From contig CM036209.1 in assembly GCA_020631735.1 (NCBI GenBank), forward strand, positions 5,803,451 to 5,867,450: a stretch of 64,000 nt of DNA, given 5' to 3'. The translations under genes and the position numbers were made by a program. Each line of letters starts with the position of its first letter. The stretch's first letter is position 1. The stretch comes from Saccharum officinarum. Lineage: Eukaryota; Streptophyta; Magnoliopsida; Poales; Poaceae. Under the pieces are notes generated by a model. The model saw only the letters and a program-made list of their open reading frames with translations. It was not told the DNA's origin and ran no database searches. Below, in pieces: positions 43,325 to 56,055 of this stretch.

Positions 43325-45110
43325 TCGACGTAGATGTTATTTTCAGGCATCGACGCCGACTTGATGAAGAACCGCAAGGTACATGCCAGGGAACTCCACT
43401 ACCTCGAAGGCGAGCGGTTCCTTGCCGTAGTTGTTAGGTTCGCCGAGCATGACGTACAAGCAGATCCGCCCAAGGGATACGACCTTTGCCCGGGACAACC
43501 CCACAGAACTGTGCTCTGCTCGGGCGGAGGCTACTCTTGGGGATCTTCATCTTGTCGAGGGTTTTGGCATAGAGGATGTTGAGGCCACTGACGGCATCCA
43601 TGAGGACCGTGGACAGGTGCATGGTACCAACGATTGGGCTGACCACGAGTGGGTAGCGTTCCGATAAGAGACATGGTTGGGATGGTCGTCCCGATCGAAG
43701 GTTATGGCTGTTTTTGACCATCGAAGGCACGCCGAGGTGGCTATGGTCTCAATGGTATTCACCTCTTGCTTGGTGATCCGACGCTGACGGCGTGACTGTT
43801 ACGCCCTAGGGCCTCCAAAGATCATCAAGCACTGTTCCGCTTCGTAGAGCTCGGTGTCCTCCTCCTGCCCCCCGTCGGCTCCTCCGCCAAACTTCTGGGT
43901 AGGCTTCTAGGCCTTTCCCTTTAGGTTGAGGGTTCCTCAAATGTAGTCCTTGAGGAGGTGCCTAGCCTGCCCATCGTGGAATGGGCAGGGCTCCTTGAGC
44001 GCCTTCTTCAAAGTGCTTGAGGCGCTGGCCCCTCCTTTGGGCTAGGAATGGGTGGCGTGGTCGGCCGCTGCCACCATCTCTTCTCAGTGGCACTTCTTGT
44101 CCTTCTTCCTCTTGTTGCGGCGCCAACCAACCACATTAGCTTCGTCATCACCATCCCCACCGCTGTGGGGGCAATGGCCTTGCCTTTGCCGCTGAAGTTG
44201 GCCAAGACGGCCTCTTCCCCTGTGGCGTACTTGGTAGCGACGTCCAACAACTCCAGCGTCGTTCGTGGGGCTTCGAGCATGAGCGCATGGATGAGCGCCT
44301 CGCAGGTGGTGTCGTAGGGGAAAACATGATCACGTCTGCATTTGTGACGTTGGGGTGCTCGTTGGGCTTCTTGGAGAAGCGATGGATGTACTCGCAGAGA
44401 GTCTCGCCCGATTTTTGCCTGCAATTGCGCAGATCCCAAGAGTTACTAGGTCTGTATAGGTACCTTGGAAGTGCCCGATGATGGTTGGACCAGCTCCGGA
44501 TACTATCGGGGTCGAGTTGCTCGAGCCACGCCCTCGCTAAGCTTGATAGGAGCAGGGTCAGGTACTAGACAACAAAGTCATCGTTTGACCCCTAGGCCCT
44601 CATCGCGAGCCAATAGTTGGGGTTGGTCTCTCCATCGTACTTGCCGATGTGGGTCCGTGGCTAGAAGCGCTTGGGGTAGTGAGCTGCTTGGATCCTAGCC
44701 CCGAACACCTAGGGACCGAAGTGATCCTGGCTTGGGCGCCCCTCTTGCCAGTTGGACTTGGTGACTTGACCTGATCGTAGCGCCTCGCCTTGATGGTGTC
44801 ACGCATTGCTCGATCGTCCCTAGTCCGATTGCACACGGGAGGTTGGAGCGAGCTGACCTCGACCCTCTGTTCTAGATGGGGCTTGGCCCCTCTTGTCTTT
44901 GGACAGTCAGAGCTATCAGTGGAGGTTTCCTTGATGCTCTCGCTTCCTCATGGGGCATGGACATCGGACCGGACCCCATAAAGGTCGATGTCGGTTGAGA
45001 TGGCCATGAGGTGGCATTGCAGCGGTGGGACACCGAGCGCTTGGCTTGCTGCTCGTGGGCGATGTGGAGGAGCCACGCTAGGCCTCCCGGAGCTCTCCCT
45101 TACTAAGTCT
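43325..45110 (-). pseudogene. Gag-protease region of a Tat-like Ty3/Gypsy element
   Basis: On the minus strand the gag part (about 44450-44000) shows YDTTCEALIHALML and TTLELLDVATKYATGEEAV, and the protease part (about 43720-43340) shows ITFDRDDHPNHV, RYPLVVSPIVG, LMDAVSGLNILYAKTLDKM and FCGVVPGK, then KEPLAFEVVEFPG. In this family the protease motif is usually MDGGSGLN, and here DAVSG departs from it. Several frameshifts and stops break the frame. The fragment has neither LTR nor reverse transcriptase, so it is a relic. An LTR fragment of another element abuts its right side. Confidence 0.75.
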
Positions 45111-45117
45111 ACTAGCT

Positions 45118-45586
45118 ATCTAGGGCCTAAGCCCTTGGAATGATGCTCAAATGTGGTACTCTTGCTCCTTGCGGTGTGGTTGAAATGAGGAGGGAGTGAC
45201 CTATAGATGGAGAGGAGGGAATGATCCTTGGAATAATTCTTTGATCCCCCCATAACTTCAGTAAACCGCCCTTCTGCGCATTTAAGTTACTGACCAAACC
45301 CCCGGAACCGTCACTGGAGAGGCGGCATGAGGTGACCTGCCAAAGATGGGCCCGATGCACGCCAGACAGGGTGTGGCCGCACCCCAGCAGGTGATGTTAC
45401 GCTTTGTCCTATTGCGTATTTGGGTGTGTTTTTCTTGTTATTCCGACATGTCTTCCTGCAATTGATGAATCACCAAACTTATAGAACTTTGTTAGTTATA
45501 AGCCCTAGTTCTAAGTTTGGTGTTCATTTGAGCATATTTTATGTGAGAGTTGGCGGTTAGAAATAGGAGTTAAAGGACCACCAACA
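45118..45586 (-). repeat. Partial LTR (minus orientation) with adjacent polypurine tract
   Basis: On the minus strand the LTR begins TGTTGGTGGTCCTTTAACTCC at 45586, preceded (45596-45587) by a GGGGGAGCT tract. That makes it the 3' LTR of a minus-strand element lying to the right. It matches the solo LTR at 54743-56055 for about 480 bp and then stops. Confidence 0.65.
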
Positions 45587-45599
45587 AGCTCCCCCACAC

Positions 45600-47753
45600 T
45601 AGCCCTTTGTTCGTCCTCGAGTAAAGTTTGAAGGACTAAGATGGGTCATCTCCTTAATATGATATCTGCATACAAGTTATTCCAAGCTTCACCTGCACTT
45701 GTGAACTTTGGGGTGTTTATCACATTATCAAATGATGTGGTAAGATATTTCAGTACGTTAAACAATTCCTGTGTTTCTATTATTTCAGTAGATAGAAAAT
45801 GTCACCTGTGCTAAAAGCCTTAACTGGACTTGATCCGAAGCAGATGATGCTAACAATGATAAGGTGAAACAAGCAGTTATACTGGCCTGCTGCGGTACTG
45901 CCTTTCGCCTGCCTCTGCCTGGTGCTTGCTGCGGGCTGCCCCTGTTTGTAGGTGTATACTGTCAAAGTACTAGCACTTATGTGTTTGAAACTGTTGATAT
46001 AGAAAACAACATTCTCATAAGGATGGAGATAGTTGTTTATATGTATGCAGGTGATCCTAACAGAGGTGAGACTGACAAGAATGCTATGTCAAAACTAAAT
46101 TGTATTTAACTAATAGCAACATAAAGATTTGGATTGCTGCAACCTTTATATGTGTAACTAGGAATAAATTATCATTAAACAAATATTGGAAATTAGAGAA
46201 ATCTCACATGAGAAATACCAATACTTAGCCATATATTGAAAATCAATTGTTGCATTACAATGAGTATCATCCATACAAAGATTAGTGCTTTGACAAGCAA
46301 TCTTGTCAATAACATCCCAAAGAAAAAACTCCATCTTGTCTCAATCAGACAAGTTCACGTTCTAAAACTGAAATAGAAAGCTCCAATCTTGTCTGGTACT
46401 CTGGTATAGTACTATATTCCCAAAGTACCAAATCTTCACAGAAAACTCTTGTTGATGAAACTTAGCCAGCTTTACTTATCTGAACACTGACCCTGAATAA
46501 GAAAAACAAACACGATCTTGTAAGTATCCAAATGTATCACTGCTAATTTCTTAAAGCATCAACATATCTGAATATATAATTCGAGGTATATAGAACACGC
46601 AATTCAGATATCTTGTGAGTTGTACAATGTAGTTCATGCACTTCTGTAGGTTCCAAAATTTTCTAGGAAAGCACAGGTTGCAGAATTTTATTGAGCATAG
46701 TGTAAACTGTCAAAATATTGTCGACAGGATAGTTCAGGCAATTACATCTCTATAATAATGTTCATGTTCATTATTTCCGTGAATCACTGCCACTTAAGCA
46801 GTATAGGAAGTAATTACATTAGTAGCAGTATAGGCAGTAAAAAGCTAAAAAAAGAGACAACCTGATGTCTAAACAAAACCCCTGCAAGCAAAGATGGGAA
46901 CACTAGCGCAAGACAGGACCAGCAGGGAGCTTACCTGCTTACCTTGTCCAAGTGCTACTGCTGTTATCTGAAAACCAGGGAAGGCATGAGCTGATGGCTA
47001 TCACCGATGTATAGATACAAACAGAGAATGAACAGATGGACACAAGCTGCTGGAAAAGACATGAGAAAAATGTAAGAAACATCTAGCAGAAACGAAGTCA
47101 ACAAGCAGAGATGAGTTCGGACTGAACTAAAAAGGCTTTTAAGCCAGACTGAACTTGAAGAGAGAGAAACAATTTGTTATTCTTTCACTGAACTGAATCG
47201 ATTCAGTTCTGATATTTCTGCTTCAGAAAAATGTCCTTTTAGAAATAACACAGAAAATTGTGTTGCACATACACACTCTGATTAATACAGGACAATATGT
47301 CACTGGTTCTCTACTATGGAATGTTGACACTTGACAGCAGAAATATGGACGTCCGTCAATCAGCATAATTGAATTTCTGCCTACCTGTTAATTAGTAAAC
47401 TGAAGAAATAATCTATTCAGAACAAATAACACCCTGTTTGATCAGAACGAGCTAATAACCCCTTATTTGTATAATCAATTTCGCCAAATCAGCATAATTG
47501 AATTTCCGCCTACCTGTTAATTAGTAAACTGAAGAAATAATCTAGTCAGAACAAATAACACCCTGTTTGATCAGAAAAAGCTAATAACCCTGTATGTCTA
47601 TAATCAATTTCGCCATCACAGAAATTGATAATAACAAATATGACAGTTATTTAGACAAACCTCCCATCATGAACCATAGTGATATAGATTCACTGCTAAT
47701 TTCTTATTCAAGTGTCTCTAGCAATTTAATTTAATGATGATGAAAAAAGACTG
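45600..47753. other. AT-rich region with no confident gene
   Basis: This stretch includes a direct repeat of about 95 bp (CAGCATAATTGAATTTC... GAAGAAATAATCTA... AACACCCTGTTTGATCAGAA, at about 47360 and 47489). It could be intron or 3' flank of the START-domain fragment to its right. I see no further exon. Confidence 0.4.
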
Positions 47754-47761
47754 CTACATAC

Positions 47762-47926
47762 CGGTGGGTCTCTCCGCCAGGCTTTGGTACCTCATGGTCG
47801 GCAAGGTGTGCTGTGAATCAACGAGGGCCACCGTCCTTCTCCTTGACGAGCCGCCAGAGGTGCATCAAGTCACCAGTGTTGACCGCCAGCTGCTAGTCCT
47901 CAGGCACCGCAGGAGCCACAACAGTT
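47762..47926 (-). pseudogene. Exon of a START-domain (lipid-transfer) protein, broken
   Basis: On the minus strand an acceptor-like CTGCAG (47932-47927) and a donor GTATGTAG (47761-47754) bracket a coding block with DLMHLWRLVKEKDGGP, then, after frame changes, TLPTMRY and SWRRDPP. That order is characteristic of the start of plant StAR-related lipid-transfer domain proteins (LWRLVEEKDGGPxWIxMMD...YQxWRRDP). TAG and TGA codons and at least two frameshifts interrupt it. A possible upstream first exon (MHLNPGDTVKILG, from 48106) precedes it. The rest of the START fold is not found. Confidence 0.62.
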
Positions 47927-48109
47927 CTGCAGACATCCGTGCAACAAATCCTTTACAGACAATTTAGGGTAAAAATCACAAGAACTCGCGCATCCAGTGC
48001 ACGGATGAAGCGGCGAGCCAGAGGGGCGCCGCCGAGGGTCTGCTGCCGGAAGATCGAGGAGAGCTGCCCCTAGAATCTTCACTGTATCTCCCGGGTTTAG
48101 ATGCATCGG

Positions 48110-48509
48110 GAAAACTGACTAGGGAAACCGTGCGTGGGGCTGCCGAGGTACGACTGTACGAGCTTATAAAAATATATAAAAAAGAAGCGGGCTTGCAGTC
48201 CGTCTAAGCATCCTAGTCGGTAGCCAGCCCATTAGCTACGGATGTTTCTTCCGTTGCTATCCATGTGTTGGCAAATGGAGGTTCCTGTTGTAGTGTATAT
48301 TTGTCTCTAACTTAAAGTTAGTATGAAGTGTAAGCACAAATATTATACTTTCTGTGGCATGTCCATTTGTTGATGTAGTGAAAGTTAAAATCTGGGAAAA
48401 AAACATGGTCTCATGATGTAAGCTACTCCATACTTGGTTGCAAATAGGGTAATATTAGAATGTTGTTTCATCATATTTTTAATTTTTGTTCATATGTACT
48501 AGGTGCAGG
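48110..48509. other. TE-derived intergenic sequence
   Basis: The phrase GTTCCTGTTGTAGTG ending at about 48295 reads in reverse as CACTACAACAGGAAC, a CACTA-type terminus. No gene is seen. Confidence 0.35.
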
Positions 48510-49042
48510 CACTAGTAGATAGAAGACTTTCGGTTCAGCACATTAGTCTCGGCTAGAATTGGACCCGGGGCTAGTGTGAGCATTAGTCTCAGGTCCAAGT
48601 TTCTTGGGTGTCGGAGGACCTTTAGTTCCAGTTGGTAACACCAACCCAAAGGGTCTACATTAGTCCCAGTTGGTGTTACCACCCAGACTAAAGAACCTTG
48701 ACCCTTTAGTCCCGGTTCGTAACACCAACCCGAACTAAAAGTAGATCATGTAGTCTCAGTTGGTGTTATCAACCTAGACTAAAGGTCCTTTAAGTCCCGG
48801 TTGCTGTTACTAACCTAAACTAAAAGTCCTCCAACGGGTTAGTTCAAAAGGAAAGCATCCCATTCAAAGTCACATGTGTTGTGTAGGTGGGTTGGAAAAG
48901 TACGTGTGAGGCAATGCATGAGGTCTTGGGTTCAAATCCCACGCGAGGCACAGAGGTGGGAGGCATTATTTTATCCTCAGAGGACACGGGACTAAAGTCC
49001 ATGTATCTACTAGTGAGGCTATATCAATCCTTTACTGTTCCA
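48510..49042. mobile_element. Left end of a CACTA element, truncated at the assembly gap
   Basis: Begins CACTAGTAGATAGAAGAC and continues with repeated CCTTTAGTCCCGGTT / GTAACACCAACC motifs in both orientations, a common CACTA subterminal repeat of grasses. A tRNA-like GGGTTCAAATCCCA lies near 48929. The other end is lost in the gap. Confidence 0.65.
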
Positions 49043-49142
49043 NNNNNNNNNNNNNNNNNNNNNNNNNNNNNNNNNNNNNNNNNNNNNNNNNNNNNNNNNN
49101 NNNNNNNNNNNNNNNNNNNNNNNNNNNNNNNNNNNNNNNNNN
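49043..49142. other. Assembly gap (100 N)
   Basis: Exactly 100 undetermined bases, the usual placeholder for a gap of unknown length. Features should not be joined across it. Confidence 1.
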
Positions 49143-51366
49143 TTATAACAGTTTATTAAAACCTGCGCAGAGGTGTACACTTTCACTGTGAGTCATGATT
49201 CCCATATGCCCGGGGCCCGTCGACCCCTAACACTTCCAAGGTGAGTGGGCAGGGTACACTATGAATCCTTTCAAAAGTTCATCTAACATGTTAGGGCCGC
49301 TAGGTTTCGGTGGCAAATAGATATAGGTCCCCCCCTTCCCAAATGGCATAATGACACGTAGCCTATACACATAGGGACAAGAGCCAAACTATATCCGAGT
49401 CGGCAGACCCCTTTGCGCCCTTTCGGGTAACCTCTAACATGCTAGAAAATGTCTTCATACTTGACTAAAGCCAGAGCCATATGGCCCTCACAGTTGTACT
49501 GTAGGTCCTAGCTTTTGCCAATGAATAAGTCCTTATGGAGGGCCAAGAGCATCATGATACCAAGCTCTCTCACCCTACGTTCATGTTTCTCAAAATCAGT
49601 TTTATCAAGGGTTGCATATAATCAGTAGTCATTGTCCATATTCATAGTATTTAAGTGGAGCGCTAGCAACTACCCATATGCAAGTGTAACCCATCAGTAA
49701 CAAGGTACAAGATAATCAAAGACTAGGATATCCTTATGTTGAGCAAATTGACACATGCAAATGACTAATTAAATAATGAATAGGACAACAAGGAAATATC
49801 CCATGTTATACTTGCCTTGCTCATAGAACTCCTGCTTGTCTAGATTATCACAGTAGTAGATCTCGTCACCCGTGTAGCAATTACCGTCTACTCGAACCAC
49901 AATCAACAACACGCATTCCAAGATCATCCATGCAAGGCAAACAAGACTAGATTAGAACATTACATCAACAGAGAGAAATCAGTATAAAAGGTTTATAAAA
50001 CTATTCTACATGTTGCTACGATCACACAGATATAAAGATCACGAAAAACGGAGTTGAAACGCGGAAGTTATGAATTTACTAAGATTTCCTATAGATAAAT
50101 ATTATTATAATACAAATCCAAAATTTAAATATTACAAACCTACTGTACAACAGCACTAACATGTAGAGCTCGTGAATACGAACCTAACGGAATTTGAACG
50201 GGTCAAAACGGTGTTAAAATGAGCATTTTATGGGTAAAACAAAATCAGTGGCAAACTTGTACATAAAGGAAAACATATTCTTAAATTTATCGAGATCAAC
50301 TACGCTTTCAAAAGAAGAAAATGTACTCGGGATTTACATTTTGGACTGTGGGTTTGATTCAAGAAATTTCGGGGTTTTTTTTAACAAAATTACCCCCGAA
50401 GGGGTATCCGGCGATCTGGACCGTCGATCTGATCCGAACGGCCCCGATTAAAAGAGGGAGGACGGGGGTGAGTTGCCGGCCGGCCGACGGCGTCGCCATG
50501 GCCGGAAACGGCAAAAACTCACTGGCGTTTTCTAAAGTGATGATTTCAGCCACCATTTGACACACCGCAGGTACCAATCGGAGGAGGGGCTTGACGCGAA
50601 CTCACCCGCGTAGAAGAGGGAGAGGGGAGGAGGGGACAGATCGAGAACAGCGTGGAGCTCAGGATGGCGGGCGGTTAGGGTTGCGTCACGTGAACAGCCG
50701 CTTCAGGCGAGAGCTGTTGCAGCGAGGGAGCACAAAGGAGTGGAGGGGCTTGGGACTCGGCTTAAATAGCCCTAGAGTTGCTCCACGAAGGGAAAGAAGC
50801 GGGCGGATTGCTTAATTCTCGACGGTGGCAAGAAAAAGGAAGGTTTCCTTCCTTCACGGTGAGAGGTAGGAGACGGCAGTGTGGCGGCCCCACGCGTCAG
50901 CGTCTGGGGATGGCGGGATCCGCACGTCAGTGGAAGGAGGGCGGGAGCGCGTGCTGGCCTGTGGGCCAGCCCAAGAAGAGGGCGAGTGGGCCAACTTGGC
51001 CGGGCCGAAGGAAAAGGAGGGGCAGTGCCCAGTTGGGCCTGCGGGAGCATGGGGCGGCGGGCTGGTTGGGCCAGCGGCCAAGAACCAAGGATGAGGGGGG
51101 GAATAAAGGATTTCCTTTTTCTTTTTTATGAAACAATTTTGTAAATTCATTTTCAAAAGATTTTGAACTCCTTTTTGAATTCTGTCAAAACCACTCACCA
51201 CATAATAAATATGCAACAGCATGTATGCATCAATATGTGTCTAACCTTATATTCGATTTTAAATTCATAAAAAAATTATTATTTCCCCTATGTTAAATGC
51301 CCACAAATAAACATATATAAATCAAATTTCACCTATTTGAAAGTATGCAAAATTTTGGGTGTTACA
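49143..51366 (-). repeat. TGTAACACCC-family LTR in minus orientation
   Basis: On the minus strand the sequence starts TGTAACACCCAAAATTTTG at 51366 and shares ordered blocks with the solo LTR at 23356-26068, including the phrases near 25260-25530 (here 49150-49440). Its far end is lost in the gap. Local frames (50590-51140) reflect its GC-rich promoter region rather than genes. Confidence 0.75.
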
Positions 51367-51369
51367 GAT

Positions 51370-51546
51370 TAATTCTGACGTTTGGGTCCACCTTGACGGT
51401 TTTCTAGATAAACTCTACAGAAAATACAGATTTATCAAAACTCGTGAAATTTGTTAGTTTTAAACCCCTAAACCTATGTTGGTTATCATATTCAAGAATT
51501 TATACAAGTTATATTGACGGTTTATGATGGGTTAACTACCGTCAAC
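51370..51546 (+). repeat. LTR end fragment
   Basis: TTAGTTTTAAACCCCTAAACCTATGTTGG...GACGGTTTATGATGGG ending GTCAAC resembles the LTR end at about 19200-19314. Confidence 0.5.
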
Positions 51547-52022
51547 GCCAGTTTAGGCCATGACCCGACAGTTACACTACACCACTGTCGGATCAGTGCA
51601 CACCTAACGGTGAATTATTTAGTGTCATCGCAGGTCGAATACTACACCTGGCAATTATCTTTTCTCACACACACCAATCATTTCTCACAAGATACAATAC
51701 ATCAGGGTGTGAGCAGCAGCAGGTTCAGAAATCATCAAAACAGAGCAAAGTCAGCCATTGTACAAAGTCTGAGAGCCTTCTTGCCTCTGTCGCCGCCAGG
51801 TCCGGCACAACTTCCCCCACTGCCACCAGCCGTCGGACGCCGGCCGCCCAGCCACCGGGTAGCAGGTGTGGCGGTGGCTCACCGGGCAGCAGGGCCGTCG
51901 TCTCCCCAATTCACCCAGATCCAGCGGGAGCAAGTGCTTGAAGCAACCATGACTGCTACCGGCTCCATCGCTATCTCCACCCTCATCGTGCCCCCGTACC
52001 ATGGCTTCCTCTTTGATCATCA

Positions 52023-54639
52023 ATGGTGATGGAGCTTCCTGGCATTGACGATAGGCCGGGACGTGTGGTGGAGGCAGAGATTCACCGTCGCTTCAATCTC
52101 CTGGTCAGTTTTGATCCTGCTGCTTCTCCAAAAGAGTTTCTCTTGGTTGTCTCTTTTGGCTACTCTAAATTCTGTCTCACCGCAGTGTCTGTTGCTCATA
52201 TACTCTGATCGGTGATTGGTGGAACACCAGCCAGAAGGCAAATGCTAGTTCCTGCCTCGAATTTGCGTTCCGCTAACTCTGCCCCCCTTCATCTCGCCCC
52301 TTCAACTTCTACGGCTGCTCAATTACGGGAGCCACCACGGTTTTCTTCTTTCTCTAATTAATATTCTCATGGCCTTGGCCTCCCTCCTTCTCCACTTGTC
52401 ATTGTTCCCTGGAGCCGTACTTGGCGTCTCAAGGCGCTAGATTTTTTGGACGAATCGCCTCCTCCGTCACCTCTCCGGTCACGACCCTGGTTTCACAACC
52501 ACCGGATTTCTCCTATTTCGGTTAGTTTGCCTCTTCTATTATTGGCATTTCACCGATTCCTCCTCCTCTGCACTTGGCCTAGATTCAGAAAAACCACACC
52601 TGCTACAGTAACTACTTCTTTCTCCGCTCAGGCACCTATGGCGTTTCATTTTGTGGATCCTCATCCATTCATGCCCGATGGTGCTCAGTGACTTATGATT
52701 GATGGTTGCCCTATGATGAATTGTGTTGTGACTGGCCGAGTTCAACAACACAACAATGATCTGGCAATTGCAACTCTGCATCCTCTACCTCAGGGATAGG
52801 TGGATTTTCAGGTTTTTCGCAATGTGCTTACTGATTTCCTTCAAGTCCAGAATGGCATTGCAATCCAAGCTATCCAGCCTTGTCCATTTGGTCAGGCCTG
52901 TGTGAGGTTTTCTTATATGCACTGGAGAGACCTGCTCATCAATAATAGCCCTCATCCTTTTGGTAATGGAACCATCTCTTTTATTCCACACAATCATGCC
53001 TGGAATAACTGGATGACTGTCATGACACTGAGGTCAGGTTGATGTTTCTTGGTCTGAATGTTGATCTGTGGAACCATACCAGATAAAGTAGTTTCTGAGT
53101 TTGGCAAGCTTATTCTGTGGGAGGAGGATTTTCATAACATGGCTAGAGTCTTTGTTAAAGCTAGGGTGTCAGGACTTGACTCTATTCCCTGGTTCTTGGT
53201 TTTCACTGAAGGAACTAAGCCTACTTCTGATAGCTGGTCAGTGCAAATTGAAGTTTTTCAGTCCACTTTGATAGGAGGCCTCCCTCAGGATGAAGACTTC
53301 CCTCCAGATGACCCTGCAACCTGATTTTTTTGACTTCTTTGGATTTGGGCAGCCAGGCCATGGCCCCCCACAAGCTCACCAGGGCAATGTCAATAACTTT
53401 GGACCTGGACAAGGTGTTCCTAATCCTGATGACCTTCAGGCCTTGGGCTAGAATCAATGGCCCATTCCCCAACAGGGTTTGATCAGGCCCACCATAATCA
53501 AATTTTGGGACACCAGCAAATGCAGAATGCTCAAGATGATCCTGTCCCTTAGCTAATCCCCATTTAGCCAGAGGTACCACCTGAGAAGCCTACTGAAATT
53601 GTTATTCATGATAATGCTCTTTACCAAGCCCCACCTCAATTAGCTCAAAATGACCAAGCTACAGAGGTGATTGCTATGGATGATTTTACAGATGATTCGG
53701 ACGATGAGCAGCTAGCAGCACAAAATGTTTTTTTGCCAATAGAGCCAGTGCAAATTGTCCCTTTCCCTGACTTTAACAACCTACAACCTGTGATTCCTTT
53801 GCCAGTAGATGAGATTCAGATTGCTGATCTCCTTGGTTTTGTCAATCCTGAGCCTAAGCCTATCATTAATAATCAGAAACTTCAAGTTGGAATGGTTCAG
53901 CTGATAACTCCACAAGTGGACCCAGTGATGGCTTCAATCCTTCAAGGTGCCTCAACTTCATCTCCCAACCCTAATGCCATTCGTTTATGGGTAAAATTCT
54001 TCTCCCAAAAGCTAAACTCAATTTTCCTGTTAGCATACTTGATCCTTGGCTTAGCTTCTTTCTGTTTCTTCTTCTGCAGAACCCAACTTTTGGGTGGGCT
54101 AAGGATTTCTTATAGTCACCTGCTTGGAACCTATTTTCAGATAATTTGATTGGTAACTCTAGTCTTTTTTTATCTCCCATCCTCTTGCCTTGATGTTAAT
54201 TTCCCATCCTATTCTTCTTTTGAACCCACTACTTCTGTCATTTTAGAGGATCTGGATGAGGACTCTGAAATTCATTTGGTGGACCCACCTCCCAAGCAAC
54301 CTAACACACCATCCAAAAGGAGGAGAACAAATAAAGGCAAAGATGTTGTCTCTGAAGATGACCTCAGAAGAAGCTTGAGGCTTAAAAAAGTGCACAAGGG
54401 CTTCAAGACATCAGCTTGCAAGGACAAAAACTACTAGGGGTGCTCCATCTCTCCCCCAACTATTTCTCCTGCTATCATCAGAAACTTGGGAGCAAGCTTC
54501 TGCAATATAAATCCTGAAGATCTCTCTGAGGTGAATCTACAGACAGGACCTGCAGCCAAGAAATCTGTAGTCAAGAGAGCATCCAAGATTAAGTCTACCA
54601 AGGAAGGCCCAAAGAAGGATGACAAGCCTAGGGATTAGT
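52023..54639 (+). pseudogene. LINE ORF1 (gag-like)
   Basis: The N-terminal part (RRFNLLVSFDPAASPKEFLL...SKFCLTAVSVAHIL) and the middle part (FHFVDPHPFMPDG, LAIATLHPLPQ, FPQ-like CPFGQACVRFSY, FVKARVSGLDSIPWFLVF) follow the order of grass LINE ORF1 proteins, which bind the element RNA. The C-terminal part is acidic and then basic (LEDLDEDSEIHLVDPPPK, SKRRRTNKGKDVVSEDD). Stops or frame changes occur near 52206, 52689, 53040, 53322 and 54147, so no functional protein is made. The last stop is TAG 54637. Confidence 0.7.
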
Positions 54640-54742
54640 CATCTTTTTCTAGCTTTCTTTTGTATTAATCAGGATTAAGAAAACTTGGAATGTATTGTGT
54701 TAGAATGTCAGAGGCATCAACTCTGATAAAAAATGGAATTCT

Positions 54743-56055
54743 TGTTGGTATTTCTTAACGCAAACAGAAATGATCCGCAAGCGCACGGAATTACCATTGT
54801 AGCATTTCACCCGGAAGTATTCAGGGTATCGTATTTTCCATAGGGAACAGAGGTAAATTTTCTATCTAGTTCATCCAAGGACAACACAAGGATAGAGTTG
54901 GTAGAGGGTAGAGAGGATTCCTATGGTTTTAGAGTCTAAGGATAGATAAACTCTACTTCTACTTGCTCACTTCGGGCACTAGCTTATGCCTGGTCTGCCA
55001 AGTGATACCGACCTGTAGCTCTATGCCATACCTGGACGTGGGGGATTACAAGGGATGGACAGGTCTGTCACCACTTGCCTTCTACCCTTCAACCGTAGGG
55101 CACGAGGCAAACAAAGGTAGCCTCTAGCCTAGACACAACGTCTACGTTATCGACTACTACTCTAGCGCTGTACAGGGTGATCCATCTTTATCGGGAGCCC
55201 TCTATTAGAGTATCTGCCACGGGGACGGACGACAAACCCATAAACAAGTAAGAGCAAAACTTAACTAATCAAAAGACTTTGTAACCACAAGAACCACAAA
55301 CACTTACTTAGCAAATGTATTCATCGAGGTACAAAAGTAGGTGTTCGTCGAGGTACAAGACGGGGAGACACTGACAAGTCTGGCACTTCCCCGATCTTCC
55401 CCTCACATCTCTCGAACTACTTGCTCTATATATCTAGCTAGGGCCTAAGCCCATTGGAGTGATGCTCTACTTGTTCTCAATGGTGTAGCTCTTCTCTTGT
55501 GTGTGTTGTTCTCAATGGAGGGGGTAGCTTCTTCTTATATAGTGCACCATGGTCAGTTTGGGTGAGATAAATTAGGAAACCCCCCAAAACCGACCCTAGG
55601 CACATTGATGGCACCACCAGAGGAGAGTGGGCCCAGGAGCCTGTGGCAGGGGTGGGGGCGCACCCTGGGTGTGGCCGCACCCAAGTGGAGCCACCCCGCG
55701 ACTGCCTTCCTCTGGTCGGTTGCTACGTGGACTTGGACTTCTCCTGCGTTGGTGTTCTGCCTAGATGCGTCAGTTGTCTGGGCTTTTGGCATGATTCTCC
55801 TCATGTTCGGGCCCTGATTTGCCTGGCGACCGGGCCTCTTTTCTTTGGCTTGAGTCAAATGGTAGTTGTGCTTTGTCTTCTTGCACATTTTTAGCCCTTT
55901 TATGTGTATTTCCACAAATGCCCTCCTGCAAATGAATAAACACCAAAACTCATGGAATTCATTAGTTGTAAACCCTATCACTAAGTTTAGTGTCCATTTG
56001 AGTGGAATTTATGCGAGTGTTGGCTGTTGGAAATAGGAGTTAAGGACCGCCAACG
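54743..56055 (-). repeat. Solo LTR, 1313 bp
   Basis: Bounded by TGTTGGTATTTC and GACCGCCAACG and flanked by ATTCT (54738-54742) and ATGCT (56056-56060), a 4-of-5 duplication. Homology to the LTRs at 22093 and 45586 sets it in minus orientation. The LINE endonuclease frame resumes right after it. Confidence 0.82.
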
